A DNA stretch of 46,732 nucleotides from Endomicrobiellum devescovinae (GCA_031255495.1 JAIRSK010000010.1:1-46732), one strand, 5' to 3'; shown: positions 35,867 to 45,590, counted from the stretch's first letter. The notes: generated by a model not told the origin, from the letters alone. Translations and numbers: made by a program.

Positions 35867-36556
35867 ATGTTGGAAATTGAGGTTAAAGGCAGAAATGTTA
35901 AAGACGCTATAGACGCTGGACTAGTCAAACTTGGTTGCAACAAAGAAGATGTGTCAATAAGAATTGTTAACGAAGGTTCAACTGGACTTTTTGGTCTTAT
36001 GGGGGCGAAACCAGCGGTTGTTCTTATATCTGTTAAAAAGTCAAAATGTAATATTAAAACTACTACTATAGATACAGAAGTTGATCAAAATAAAGTATGC
36101 AAAAAAGCAGAGTTTTTTCTGTCAGGACTTTTAAATAAAATGAATGTCAAATTTTCAAGTATTGAAACGTCTTTTAAAGATGATTTAATAAATATAAATG
36201 TTTCTACAAACGACTGTCCTTTTATTATAGGTAAAAATGGGCAGACTTTGGACGCTTTGGAGTACTTAACTCAGATAATTGTAAACAAAGAACTTAATTC
36301 CAAACTAAAAGTAAATTTAGATTGTGAAAATTACAGGAGAAAGCAAAAAGATAAATTAAAAATTTTGATTGACAAAGCTGTAGATTATGTTAATCGTACA
36401 GGTAAAATATACCATTTTGAACCTATGAGTGCTAAAGAAAGAAAAATAATTCATTTATACCTTAAAGACAACCATTTTGTTGAATCGTTTTCCGAAGGCA
36501 CTGGTATTTTGAGAAAAGTAGGACTTAAATCTACAAAGTCTGCGCCGACAATTTAA
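35867..36556 (+). CDS. jag: Jag/KhpB-type RNA-binding protein (Jag_N-KH-R3H)
   Basis: The 229-residue protein has a Jag_N domain (residues 1-55, with GSTGLFGLMGAKPA), a KH domain (about 80-150, with FIIGKNGQTLDALEYL as the GxxG loop), and an R3H domain ending in HFVESFSEGTG. The R3H core Arg-x3-His is seen as ERKIIHLYL. In other bacteria this protein binds RNA and affects cell elongation and division. It follows yidC as in most genomes. Confidence 0.93.
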   Translation: MLEIEVKGRNVKDAIDAGLVKLGCNKEDVSIRIVNEGSTGLFGLMGAKPAVVLISVKKSKCNIKTTTIDTEVDQNKVCKKAEFFLSGLLNKMNVKFSSIETSFKDDLININVSTNDCPFIIGKNGQTLDALEYLTQIIVNKELNSKLKVNLDCENYRRKQKDKLKILIDKAVDYVNRTGKIYHFEPMSAKERKIIHLYLKDNHFVESFSEGTGILRKVGLKSTKSAPTI

Positions 36557-36655
36557 TTTTATAAAATTTTAGCTTTACCTAAAATATAAAAATTTGTAAA
36601 ATTCTGATGCAGTTGCGCATAAAAATATCTTCCAATTTTCATATTGGAGTGCAAA

Positions 36656-39600
36656 GTGGCAAATAGAATCTTTAAATCTGGATTAGATATAGGTTCTACA
36701 ACCGTTAAACTTTCAATTCTTGATCAAAATAATAATCCTATTTATTGCAATTACAAAAGACACCAGCTTGACTTAATCAGTACAATAATTAGTTTATTAG
36801 ATGATATTCCAGAACATATTAAAGAAACTCCTGTCACAATCTGTGCTGCAGGTTCTGGTGCAATAACTTTATCGCAAAGAGTCGGCATAAATTTTAAACA
36901 AGAAGTTATAGCTTGCACAAAAGCCATAAGAACATTTCTTCCTAAAATTGACGTTGCAATAGAGCTTGGCGGCGAAGACGCCAAGCTTACATTTTTTTCT
37001 AATTCTTCAATAGACCAAAGAATGAATGAAACCTGTGCTGGCGGTACAGGAGCATTTATAGACCAGATGGCTAAAACTCTTAAAACTGATGCCGAAGGAA
37101 TAAATGAACTTGCTAAAAATTATAAAACTATTTATCCAATAGCCGCCAGATGTGGAGTATTTGCAAAGACAGATATAATGCCTCTTTTAAATGAGGGCGC
37201 AGCAAAGGAAGATATTGCAGTAAGCATACTTCAGGCGGTTGTCAACCAAACTATTGGCGGATTAGCAAGAGGCTGTTCCATTAAAGGCAAAGTATGTTTT
37301 CTTGGAGGACCTCTTTTCTTTTTATCTGAACTTAGAAAACGTTTTATAGAGACTTTAAAGTTGAGTCCTGAAAACATATTTTTCCCTGAAAACGCTCATT
37401 TTTTTGTTTCATTCGGTGCGGCTTTGTTAAGTGAAGGAAGGGAATTTACTTTTAACACATTGCAAGAAAAATTTCAATCGTTAAAAACAGAACATTTTAA
37501 TGATGTCAGAGAAAATGTAGAGCCTCTTTTTAAAGATGAAGAAGATTATAAAAATTTTTTGCTTAGACATAATAAAATCTCTGTTCCAAAAATTGAGCTC
37601 AAAGACGTTAAAGGTGGATTATTTTTAGGTATAGACGCAGGTTCTACTACGACAAAAGCAGTTTTAATAAATAAAGACAAAGCGATAGCATATTCGTATT
37701 ATGGTTCCAATCAGGGAAATCCTTTAAAATCAACCGTAGATATTTTAAATGATATTTATGCGAAAATTCCTTCAACTGCACAAATATACGGAGCATGCGT
37801 TACAGGATATGGAGAAGCTTTAATAAAAGCCGCATTGAATTTTGATTGCGGAGAAGTTGAAACAATAGCCCACTATAAAGCTGCTCATCATTTCAATCCA
37901 AATGTATCTTTTATTTTAGATATTGGCGGTCAGGATATGAAATGTATATATGTTAAAAACGGTCAGGTGGATAAAATAATTTTGAATGAAGCTTGTTCTT
38001 CAGGTTGTGGTTCTTTTATACAGAATTTTGCAGAATCATTAAATTGTAGCACTCAAGATTTTGCAAAGTGCGCTTTGTTTGCCAAGAGTCCAGTTGATTT
38101 AGGCTCAAGGTGCACTGTATTTATGAATTCTAAAATAAAACAAGCTCAGAAAGAAGGCGCAAGTATAGGCGACATATCTGCGGGATTAGATTATTCGGTT
38201 ATTAAAAATGCTTTGTATAAAGTTATAAGAATCAGCGATTCTAAAGAGTTAGGAGGACAAATAGTAGTTCAGGGTGGCACATTTCTTAACGACGGTATCT
38301 TAAAGGCTGCTGAGAAACTTTTAAAAACAGAGGTGATACGTCCTGATATAGCGGGGTTGATGGGGGCTTTTGGCTCTGCTTTGATAGCATTGCAAAATAA
38401 AATTTCTTCAACGTCTCTTATCCCCAGAGAGAGACTCTTGGGGTTTTCTTACGAGACAAAAAATGCGCGTTGTGCAGGCTGCGAAAATAGATGTCTTTTA
38501 AATATTTCAAGATTTAACGATGGCAGATCGTTTATTTCAGGTAATAGATGCGAGAATGCATTACAAAATAGAAAAACTCAAAACTCAGTTTTTAATATGT
38601 ACGATTATAAGTATAAGCGTCTTTTTGATTATTATAAACCACTAGACTCTAATAAAGCTTTTCGCGGAGAAATAGGCATACCTCGCGTCTTAAATATGTA
38701 TGAGCACTATCCTTTTTGGTTTACTTTTTTTACAAATCTTGGGTTTAGAGTAGTATTGTCGGACAAATCTTCAAATACAGTATTTAATGACGGGATTGAT
38801 AGTATTGCTTCGCAGACTATTTGTTTTCCTGCAAAAATGGTTCACGGACATATAGAAAATCTTGTAAAAAAAGGTCTAAAAACAATTTTCTATCCGTGTA
38901 TTCCTTCTGAAATAAAAGAATTTAAAGAGGCGAACAATAATTATAATTGCCCTATAGTTTCAGGCTATCCTGAAGTTATTCGTCTAAATATAGATTCGTT
39001 AAAAGAAAATGGAGTAAATTTTTTGCAACCTTTCTTACCTTTTAACAATGTAAAAAGACTTATAAGCAGACTTTCCGATGAACTTAGGGATTTTAAAATA
39101 AGCAGGCAGGAATTAAAAACGGCAGTTTTAAAAGCGAGGGCAGCTCTTAATTTATTCAAGAAAAATATTAAAAAAAGGGGAGAGCTTATTGTAAATGAAG
39201 TCAAAACAAAAGGTATCACCGCTGTTATTCTTGGCGGGAGACCGTATCATCTGGATCCAATCATAAATCATGGTATAGCTGACTTTATAGTATCGCAAGG
39301 AATTCCTGTTCTAACTGAGGATTCCGTTTCTCATTTAGCAGGAGTTTTATCAAAAATCACTTTTGTTGATCAATGGACATATCATTCAAGATTGTACCGT
39401 GCGGCAAAAGTTGCTTGCGAAACTGAGAATCTAGAAATGATTCAGCTCAATTCTTTCGGGTGTGGGTTGGATGCAATCAGTGCGGAACAAACTGAAGAGA
39501 TTTTTTCTAAGTATGGAAAAATTTACACTATTTTGAAAATAGATGAGGGATCTAATCTTGGCGCTGTGAAAATACGAATACGTTCTTTGTTTGCGTCCAT

Positions 39601-40885
39601 GAAGGAACATAAATCATTAAAACTTGATGAAAATATTTCTGAAACCAAAAATACAAATACTTCAAAAGTAGAAAAAAGCGCAAAGGATTTTTATACGGTT
39701 TTATGTCCGCAAATGTCTCCTATACATTTTAGTTTGGCAAAGTCAATTTTTCGTAAATATGGAGTAAAATTAGAAGTTTTATCAAAAGTTTCAGCAAATG
39801 ATGTTGAAGAAGGTCTTAAGTACGTAAACAATGATGCATGTTATCCGGCAATAATAATCATAGGGCAATTTATTAATGCTTTAAAGTCTGGTAAGTATGA
39901 TTTGGATAATACAGCTTTGGTAATTTCTCATACGGGTGGCGCTTGCAGAGCTACAAATTATTCTTGTCTTTTAAGGAAAGCAATTAGTAAAGCCGGGTTT
40001 GAAAAAGTATCCGTGTTTCCTTTAAGCACTTCAAAAGCATCACAAAACAAATCTATTGGATTTTCATTTCCAATGATCAGAGATTTTATTTTAGTTATTA
40101 TTTACGGCGATTTGATTATGAAACTTTCAAATCGCGTGCGTCCTTATGAATTTTACATTGGGCAAACTGACGCTTTGACGGAGTCTTGGCTTAAGCGTCT
40201 TTCGGACATTATAAGCAAGAATACATGGTTTAATTTTAGAAGAACTGTAAAAGAAATAGTAAGAGATTTTGACAATATAGCCGTCAAAAAAGTTAAAAAA
40301 CCTCGTGTTGGGATTGTAGGAGAAGTTTTGGTTAAATTTCACCCGACTGCAAACAATAATTTAGTTTCTTCTTTAGAAAAAGAAGGCGCTGAGGTTGTGG
40401 TTCCTAACCTAATGGATACAATGCTATATATGATATTAGACAATATTTATCAACATAAATACCTTGAAGGCAGTTTTAAAGTCAAAATAATATCGCTTAT
40501 AACAAACAAATATATAGAGACGTTGCGGGCAGTTATAAGAAAGGCGCTAAAGAAAAGCAACAATTTTAGCCCTTCTCAAACCACAAAGAAATTGGCAAAG
40601 AAAGCGTCTGATATTGTTTCTGTATGTAATCAAGCAGGCGAGGGTTGGCTTTTAACTGCAGAGATGCTTGAACTTATAGAAAGCGACACCAAAAATATTT
40701 TATGTGTTCAGCCATTCGGTTGTTTACCAAATCATATAACAGGCAAAGGCGTTATGAAAGAATTAAAATATCGTTATAACGATGTAAATATAGTAGCTAT
40801 TGATTATGATCCCGGACTTAGCGAAGTCAATCAAATTAACAGAATTAAGCTCATGATGAGCGTTGCCTACCAAAATATCAACTAA
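36656..40885 (+). CDS. Giant acyl-CoA dehydratase activase/HgdB-like fusion
   Basis: The 1,409-residue protein joins two ASKHA activase domains and dehydratase-like parts. Domain 1 (about 5-270) has DIGSTTVKL, GGEDAK and CAGGTGAFID, whose Cys is the expected 4Fe-4S ligand of the HgdC dimer. Domain 2 (about 320-590) has GIDAGSTTTKA, DIGGQDMK and CSSGCGSF. Next come the Cys pair in ARCAGCENRC, a DUF2229-like region (GIPRVLNMYEHYPFWFTF), and HgdB-like segments with SFGCG and FGCLPNH. GTG 36656 is chosen because GGAG lies six bases before it. Such proteins occur in anaerobes, but their substrate is unknown. Confidence 0.88.
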   Translation: MANRIFKSGLDIGSTTVKLSILDQNNNPIYCNYKRHQLDLISTIISLLDDIPEHIKETPVTICAAGSGAITLSQRVGINFKQEVIACTKAIRTFLPKIDVAIELGGEDAKLTFFSNSSIDQRMNETCAGGTGAFIDQMAKTLKTDAEGINELAKNYKTIYPIAARCGVFAKTDIMPLLNEGAAKEDIAVSILQAVVNQTIGGLARGCSIKGKVCFLGGPLFFLSELRKRFIETLKLSPENIFFPENAHFFVSFGAALLSEGREFTFNTLQEKFQSLKTEHFNDVRENVEPLFKDEEDYKNFLLRHNKISVPKIELKDVKGGLFLGIDAGSTTTKAVLINKDKAIAYSYYGSNQGNPLKSTVDILNDIYAKIPSTAQIYGACVTGYGEALIKAALNFDCGEVETIAHYKAAHHFNPNVSFILDIGGQDMKCIYVKNGQVDKIILNEACSSGCGSFIQNFAESLNCSTQDFAKCALFAKSPVDLGSRCTVFMNSKIKQAQKEGASIGDISAGLDYSVIKNALYKVIRISDSKELGGQIVVQGGTFLNDGILKAAEKLLKTEVIRPDIAGLMGAFGSALIALQNKISSTSLIPRERLLGFSYETKNARCAGCENRCLLNISRFNDGRSFISGNRCENALQNRKTQNSVFNMYDYKYKRLFDYYKPLDSNKAFRGEIGIPRVLNMYEHYPFWFTFFTNLGFRVVLSDKSSNTVFNDGIDSIASQTICFPAKMVHGHIENLVKKGLKTIFYPCIPSEIKEFKEANNNYNCPIVSGYPEVIRLNIDSLKENGVNFLQPFLPFNNVKRLISRLSDELRDFKISRQELKTAVLKARAALNLFKKNIKKRGELIVNEVKTKGITAVILGGRPYHLDPIINHGIADFIVSQGIPVLTEDSVSHLAGVLSKITFVDQWTYHSRLYRAAKVACETENLEMIQLNSFGCGLDAISAEQTEEIFSKYGKIYTILKIDEGSNLGAVKIRIRSLFASMKEHKSLKLDENISETKNTNTSKVEKSAKDFYTVLCPQMSPIHFSLAKSIFRKYGVKLEVLSKVSANDVEEGLKYVNNDACYPAIIIIGQFINALKSGKYDLDNTALVISHTGGACRATNYSCLLRKAISKAGFEKVSVFPLSTSKASQNKSIGFSFPMIRDFILVIIYGDLIMKLSNRVRPYEFYIGQTDALTESWLKRLSDIISKNTWFNFRRTVKEIVRDFDNIAVKKVKKPRVGIVGEVLVKFHPTANNNLVSSLEKEGAEVVVPNLMDTMLYMILDNIYQHKYLEGSFKVKIISLITNKYIETLRAVIRKALKKSNNFSPSQTTKKLAKKASDIVSVCNQAGEGWLLTAEMLELIESDTKNILCVQPFGCLPNHITGKGVMKELKYRYNDVNIVAIDYDPGLSEVNQINRIKLMMSVAYQNIN

Positions 40886-40937
40886 ATTTTGTAAATTATG
40901 AAATAAAATAACTTTTAATATTAAAAAGGGGAGCGAA

Positions 40938-41774
40938 ATGTTTTGCTATAAAAATTTACCCGTATTATTTTTTCTTATTTGTTTAGCTGCGATAAAGCCT
41001 TTGGCTGCAACAGGAAATAAAGAATATTCTATTGGTTTTGAAATAAGCGGATATAAGTATCAAGAAGTTAAGAATGATGGTGAGAAATTCATGTCTATTG
41101 AAGGGGAAAGGTATGGAGTATCTTACGAATATTTATCACGTAAAAGTACCGAGAAATCTTCATTTTGGTCATATCAAGTAGATCTTTCTTATGGAGACCT
41201 TATTTATGACGGAGCTTCTCAAGATGGGAAGATAAAATTCAAAGTAAATTGCCGTACGGATTGGTATCAAGAACATAGATTATTATACGGTTTGGCGTTG
41301 CCTTTCAATGATAATGCATCTGTAGTAATGCCCTATTTAGGATGTGCTTTTAGAGGATTGTTTAATAGAATAAATGATTACGATTATATTAAAGATGGAA
41401 AACCTGCCAAAATTGTGGGGTATGACAGATATTCACTGTATTTATATATACCGTTAGGCATAATATTGAGGACTGAGCTAGCTAATGACTGGTTATTTAG
41501 TTTAAATCCTGAATTTGATTTGTTTTTGTTAGGTCAGCAAACTTCAGGCATATCCACGGACGGAAGTGGGAGTCCTACAGAAAATGTTCAACGTAGAGGA
41601 TATGGTTTTAGAGTTTCATCCAGAGTTTCTAAAAAAATAGGAGATGAATTTGCAGTATTTCTTGAACCGTTTGTAAAATACTGGGATATAGCAAATTCAG
41701 ATATCGTTGATGGATTCCTAGAACCAAAGAATAATACAGTTGAATATGGTGTTAAGGTGGGCATTACATTTTGA
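40938..41774 (+). CDS. Outer-membrane beta-barrel protein, uncharacterised
   Basis: A signal peptide (FFLICLAAIKPLAA, cut near residue 24) precedes a beta-rich body of alternating hydrophobic and polar residues. It ends with the sequence VEYGVKVGITF, whose terminal Phe is the classic signal for BAM-assisted barrel insertion. At 278 residues it suits an 8- to 12-strand barrel. I do not recognise a family. The ATG has GGGGAG upstream. It lies 52 bases after the activase gene, probably independent of it. Confidence 0.72.
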   Translation: MFCYKNLPVLFFLICLAAIKPLAATGNKEYSIGFEISGYKYQEVKNDGEKFMSIEGERYGVSYEYLSRKSTEKSSFWSYQVDLSYGDLIYDGASQDGKIKFKVNCRTDWYQEHRLLYGLALPFNDNASVVMPYLGCAFRGLFNRINDYDYIKDGKPAKIVGYDRYSLYLYIPLGIILRTELANDWLFSLNPEFDLFLLGQQTSGISTDGSGSPTENVQRRGYGFRVSSRVSKKIGDEFAVFLEPFVKYWDIANSDIVDGFLEPKNNTVEYGVKVGITF

Positions 41775-41800
41775 CGATTGAAATTTCATTTTATTAAGGT

Positions 41801-41990
41801 TTGTTTTTGCAGTTAAATTATGGTACAATAAAATAGCTGGATAAAGGTGTTAAAAGCTTGGTTGCCCCACTAAGATTTAACAGCTTATAAATAGACATCT
41901 CATTGTTGGCGATTATATTTTAGAGTTTATAATGCCAGCGGGTTTTGTTATTTTAAAGGCAGTATAATTTTATAGGACAGGGTTTTAGAG
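41801..41990 (+). promoter_or_regulatory. rplM promoter and long leader
   Basis: TTGTTT (41801-41806) and TACAAT (41824-41829) are 17 bases apart, a moderate promoter. This leaves a leader of about 155 bases. Within it TGTTAAA (41848-41854) pairs with TTTAACA (41876-41882) around a 21-base loop. The length suits an L13-type autoregulatory leader, but no known consensus was confirmed. Confidence 0.4.
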
Positions 41991-42419
41991 ATGAATAAAA
42001 AAACTTATTTACCAAAACAAGACGCGATTGAAAGAAAATGGCACTTGATAGACGCAAGCGGGAAAATTTTAGGGAGGCTTGCTGTTGAAATAGCAGATCT
42101 TTTAAGAGGCAAAAATAAGGTTTTCTATACAAACCATATAGATTGCGGAGATTTTGTTGTTGTTGTAAATGCAAGCAAGATTGTTCTTACAGGTAAAAAA
42201 CTTGATCAAAAGACGTATTTTACATATTCTGGATATCCAGGAGGAGCAAAGTTAACACCTTATTCTGTTTTGATGGAAAAGAGTCCAGAGAAAGCGTTGC
42301 TTGCCGCAGTAAAAGGCATGCTTCCAAAGAACAAACTTGCAGATAGGCAGATTACAAGACTTAAAGTATTTAGAGAAGATAAACATACGCACAGCGCGCA
42401 ATTAGCGTCGGCAAAGTAA
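41991..42419 (+). CDS. rplM: Ribosomal protein uL13
   Basis: The 142-residue protein matches uL13 of the large subunit: KWHLIDASGKILGRLA near the start, YTNHIDCGDFVVVVNA in the middle, and GMLPKNKLADRQ toward the end. It is co-transcribed with rpsI 12 bases downstream, the universal bacterial pair. Confidence 0.97.
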   Translation: MNKKTYLPKQDAIERKWHLIDASGKILGRLAVEIADLLRGKNKVFYTNHIDCGDFVVVVNASKIVLTGKKLDQKTYFTYSGYPGGAKLTPYSVLMEKSPEKALLAAVKGMLPKNKLADRQITRLKVFREDKHTHSAQLASAK

Positions 42420-42431
42420 AGAGGAGAAAAA

Positions 42432-42827
42432 ATGAGCAATGTTTCTTATTTAAGCGCAGGGCGCAGAAAGAATGCAATTGCCAGAACTAGAGTGGCAAAT
42501 GGCAATGGTAAAATTATAATAAATAGTAAGACTGTAGATGAATATTTTGGTGGATTAGAAAGATTGAAAAAAACAGCTTTAAAGCCTTTAGGTATTTGGG
42601 AAGGCGTAAAGAATTATGATTTTTTTGTCAATGTAAACGGTGGTGGCGTAAGCGGACAAGCGGGAGCTATAAGCCATAGCATAGCAAGGACAATTTTGGA
42701 GCTTAACGAAGCATCAAAAGCAGCTTTGAAAAAAGAAGGTCTTCTAACTAGAGATTCAAGAATGGTTGAAAGAAAGAAACCTGGAAGACCGAAAGCAAGA
42801 AAACGCTTCCAATTCTCAAAGCGTTAA
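42432..42827 (+). CDS. rpsI: Ribosomal protein uS9
   Basis: The 131-residue protein matches uS9 of the small subunit: SAGRRKNAIARTRV at the start, GGGVSGQAGAISHSIART in the middle and the basic tail KKPGRPKARKRFQFSKR, whose final Arg reaches the P-site tRNA. A GAGGAG site precedes its ATG. Confidence 0.97.
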   Translation: MSNVSYLSAGRRKNAIARTRVANGNGKIIINSKTVDEYFGGLERLKKTALKPLGIWEGVKNYDFFVNVNGGGVSGQAGAISHSIARTILELNEASKAALKKEGLLTRDSRMVERKKPGRPKARKRFQFSKR

Positions 42828-42850
42828 TATTTAATTTTTGTAAAATTCAA

Positions 42851-42885
42851 AACATCTGCCTTTTTATAAAGGCAGATGTTTTTTT
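42851..42885. terminator. Terminator between convergent rpsI and AEC transporter genes
   Basis: A 13-bp perfect stem (42851-42863 with 42868-42880) closes a TTAT loop and ends in T for the plus strand. The minus strand also meets a T-rich stretch, so it may serve both sides. Confidence 0.9.
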
Positions 42886-42913
42886 ATGAAAACTTATATT
42901 TTAAAGGTTAAAC

Positions 42914-43846
42914 CTAAAAATTTCTTATCAACCAAGATGTTAAGGGAAGCGTAATGAAAGCTGATGCGGTTGTAAACAAAATTATAAGAGCTGACAATGT
43001 GTGGTCAAGTTTATGATGTGAAGATACAACTAAAGTCAACACCATTGTTGGCATCGCTGCTTCCATAATGACAGATTTTAAAGCAAGTCCATCCATTCCT
43101 AAAAAATAAGCTATTGCAAAAGATATTAAAGGTACAAAACACAATTTAATTATAATTGCAGGCATTGCAATTACAGCATGTTTAATTTTTGGCATAGTCA
43201 AAGCAAGCCCAACGCTAAATATCATTAATGGAACTATTGGAAGACACATAAGTTCTAAAGTTTTTAAGAAAAAACTAGGTAGAGACATAGATGAAAAGTT
43301 TACTATGAACCCTACCAGAAGTGCCCACATAGGCGGCATTTCTGCTATTATTTTCAAGCCTTCTCTTACGTTTAGTTTACTCTCTTTTCCATAATAAGAT
43401 GCTATTGTCGTACCGACAAGCCACAATAAAGGCGTAGTGGCGAGAAAGTCGTACAAAAGAACATATTTTACTACGCTTTCTCCGTAAAGCCCAGTAAGAA
43501 ATAAAAGCCCCAGAAATGTTACATTTCCAAAAGATGAGCCTAATATCAGCGCCCCTTTTTCTTTTTTGTGCAGAGATACAAACTTCTCAAATATGGTGTA
43601 AACGATAAAAGATAATAAAATTGAAATTAGTATCGTTGAAACTGCTGTGACGGGAACCAATATAGTATTTATATCTATCGGTGAGGTTGCTATAACCTTA
43701 AAACACAGTGCTGGCAAGAAAAATTTGATTATTGTTGTGTTTATGACATGTCTTGCTTGGTCGGGATCTATGTTTCCAGGTTTTTTCCATTTAAAAAATA
43801 CTCCAAGCCCTGTAAGTAAAAAGAATGCTATTAAGTTGTCAAACAT
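42914..43846 (-). CDS. AEC-family transporter (auxin efflux carrier-like)
   Basis: The 310-residue protein has about ten membrane helices. Family features include the N-terminal LLTGLGVFFKW segment, KFFLPALCFKVI in the early unwound helix, and a late MPTMVLTLVVSSH segment with LGMDGLALKSVIMEAAMP. Bacterial AEC members export or import organic acids such as malate; the substrate here is not known. It starts three bases after the stop of the broken DUF2164 gene and probably shares the guaB transcript. Confidence 0.9.
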   Translation of the reverse strand: MFDNLIAFFLLTGLGVFFKWKKPGNIDPDQARHVINTTIIKFFLPALCFKVIATSPIDINTILVPVTAVSTILISILLSFIVYTIFEKFVSLHKKEKGALILGSSFGNVTFLGLLFLTGLYGESVVKYVLLYDFLATTPLLWLVGTTIASYYGKESKLNVREGLKIIAEMPPMWALLVGFIVNFSSMSLPSFFLKTLELMCLPIVPLMIFSVGLALTMPKIKHAVIAMPAIIIKLCFVPLISFAIAYFLGMDGLALKSVIMEAAMPTMVLTLVVSSHHKLDHTLSALIILFTTASAFITLPLTSWLIRNF

Positions 43847-43849
43847 AAA

Positions 43850-44094
43850 CTATTTTTCTTCCTTCACAAGAGAATAAAGATCTTCAATTCTATCCTTCAT
43901 CAGAGTTATAGAATCAGCAAGACCTTTATTATAATAAAAAGGAGCAATGGTGTCGAAATAAAGTCTATAAAGAGTTCTGCTTTAAGATCTCCAATGTCAG
44001 TGTAGTAGTTTTCTCTTAAATATTTTTTTAATTTTGCTGCAATTTGCAGCTTTTGTTCTTTTGTAAGCTCAATTTTATTATAATGCTTTTTCAT
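43850..44094 (-). pseudogene. DUF2164 family gene with one-base frameshift
   Basis: The frame from ATG 44094 reads MKKHYNKIELTKEQKLQI, then YLRENYYTDIGDLKAELFID, which matches DUF2164. It then turns into a hydrophobic nonsense tail ending at 43906. In the adjacent frame the expected remainder appears as TIAPFYYNKGLADSITLM, then KDRIEDLYSLVKEEK and a stop at 43850. Adding one base near 43946-43951 restores an 81-residue protein of normal length. DUF2164 is of unknown function. The gene lies between guaB and the AEC transporter in one minus-strand unit. The break could be real decay or a read error. Confidence 0.78.
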
Positions 44095-44126
44095 TTTATC
44101 TCAAAACTTTTAATCGTCTGTATGTA

Positions 44127-45590
44127 TTAACACTTGTTTCCTGAATAGTTATTTTCTTCTTTCGTTATAAATATGTCATGAGGGTGGCTTTCAGTAAGCC
44201 CTGCCGAAGTTATTTTAACAAACTGTCCTTTTTCCCTAAGCTCTTGAATTGTTTTCACTCCACAATAACCCATAGCTGCTCTAAGTCCGCCGATTAACTG
44301 ATACACAACGTCACCAACTGCACCTCTATAAGGTACGCGTCCTTCTACACCTTCAGCTACTAATTTCTTTGAATTTTCCTGAAAATATCTGTCGCTGCTT
44401 CCAGCCGCCATAGCAGACGATGAACCCATTCCTCTGTATGTTTTAAATGCTCTTCCATTATAAATTATGTCTTCTCCATGACTTTCAGCCGTTCCCGCAA
44501 ATAACGATCCCATCATACATACGCTTGCACCAGCAGCGATAGCTTTTGGTATATCTCCTGAATATTTAATTCCACCGTCGGCTATTACAGGTACACCGTA
44601 TTTTTCAGCAACTTGAGCGCAGTCGTAAATCGCAGTTATCTGAGGCACACCTATGCCTGTGACAACTCTTGTCGTGCATATGGCTCCGGGTCCAATTCCT
44701 ACCTTTATAGCGTCTGCTCCTGCTTTAATCAAGTCTTCTGCTGCCTTACTTGTAGCAATATTTCCTGCTATTATTTGTAGTTGAGGGTAAGCATCTTTTA
44801 CTTTTTTTACAGCTTCAAGCACTCCTTGACTATGCCCGTGAGCTGTGTCTATAACTATAACATCTACATTGGCATCAACCAGAGCTTTTGCTCTTTCAAG
44901 CATGTCTTTTGTTATTCCAATGGCTGCTCCTACTATAAGTCTGCCTTTTTCATCTTTGGCAGAATTGGGGTAACGTATAGACTTTTCTATGTCTTTAATT
45001 GTAATAAGACCTTTTAAAACGAAATTATCATCTACTAGAGGCAACTTTTCAACTTTTTTGCTTTGCAAAATATCTCTTGCCTCTTGCAAAGAAGTTCCGA
45101 TTTTTGCGGTTACAAGATTATCTTTAGTCATTATTTCAGAAATTTTCTTATTAGTATCGTTCTCAAAACGCATATCTCTGTTTGTGATGATTCCGATAAG
45201 TTTGCCAGCGTCGTCTATGATTGGAACACCAGAGATTTTATATTTTTCTGCAAGTATTTTTGCTTCGCCAAGAGTGTTCTCTTTCTTGAGAGAAAACGGG
45301 TTATATATAACGCCATTATCGCTTCTCTTTACACGATCAACCTCTGTAGCTTGAGATTCTATGGACATATTTTTATGGATTATACCTATACCGCCTTCTC
45401 TGGCTATAGCTATAGCCATTTTTGATTCCGTCACAGTGTCCATTCCGGCGCTCATAATGGGTATGTTAAGCTTAATTTTTTTTGTGAGATATGTATTTAA
45501 AATAACATCTTTCGGAAGCACTTCTGAATGCTGAGGAATTAATAAAACATCGTCAAATGTTAAAGCTTCTTTTGCAAATTTTGTATCCAT
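44127..45590 (-). CDS. guaB: Inosine-5'-monophosphate dehydrogenase
   Basis: GuaB oxidises IMP to XMP with NAD+, the committed step to GMP. The 487 residues form a TIM barrel interrupted by two CBS domains (about 92-205). Catalytic Cys305 lies in GPGAICTTR. The flap carries YRGMGSSSAM and GRVPYRG, and the N-terminus KEALTFDDVLLIPQHS is classic. A GGAGAG site precedes the ATG, and a TATAAT lies at 45622-45627 on the minus strand, about 30 bases upstream, though without a good -35. Confidence 0.97.
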   Translation of the reverse strand: MDTKFAKEALTFDDVLLIPQHSEVLPKDVILNTYLTKKIKLNIPIMSAGMDTVTESKMAIAIAREGGIGIIHKNMSIESQATEVDRVKRSDNGVIYNPFSLKKENTLGEAKILAEKYKISGVPIIDDAGKLIGIITNRDMRFENDTNKKISEIMTKDNLVTAKIGTSLQEARDILQSKKVEKLPLVDDNFVLKGLITIKDIEKSIRYPNSAKDEKGRLIVGAAIGITKDMLERAKALVDANVDVIVIDTAHGHSQGVLEAVKKVKDAYPQLQIIAGNIATSKAAEDLIKAGADAIKVGIGPGAICTTRVVTGIGVPQITAIYDCAQVAEKYGVPVIADGGIKYSGDIPKAIAAGASVCMMGSLFAGTAESHGEDIIYNGRAFKTYRGMGSSSAMAAGSSDRYFQENSKKLVAEGVEGRVPYRGAVGDVVYQLIGGLRAAMGYCGVKTIQELREKGQFVKITSAGLTESHPHDIFITKEENNYSGNKC

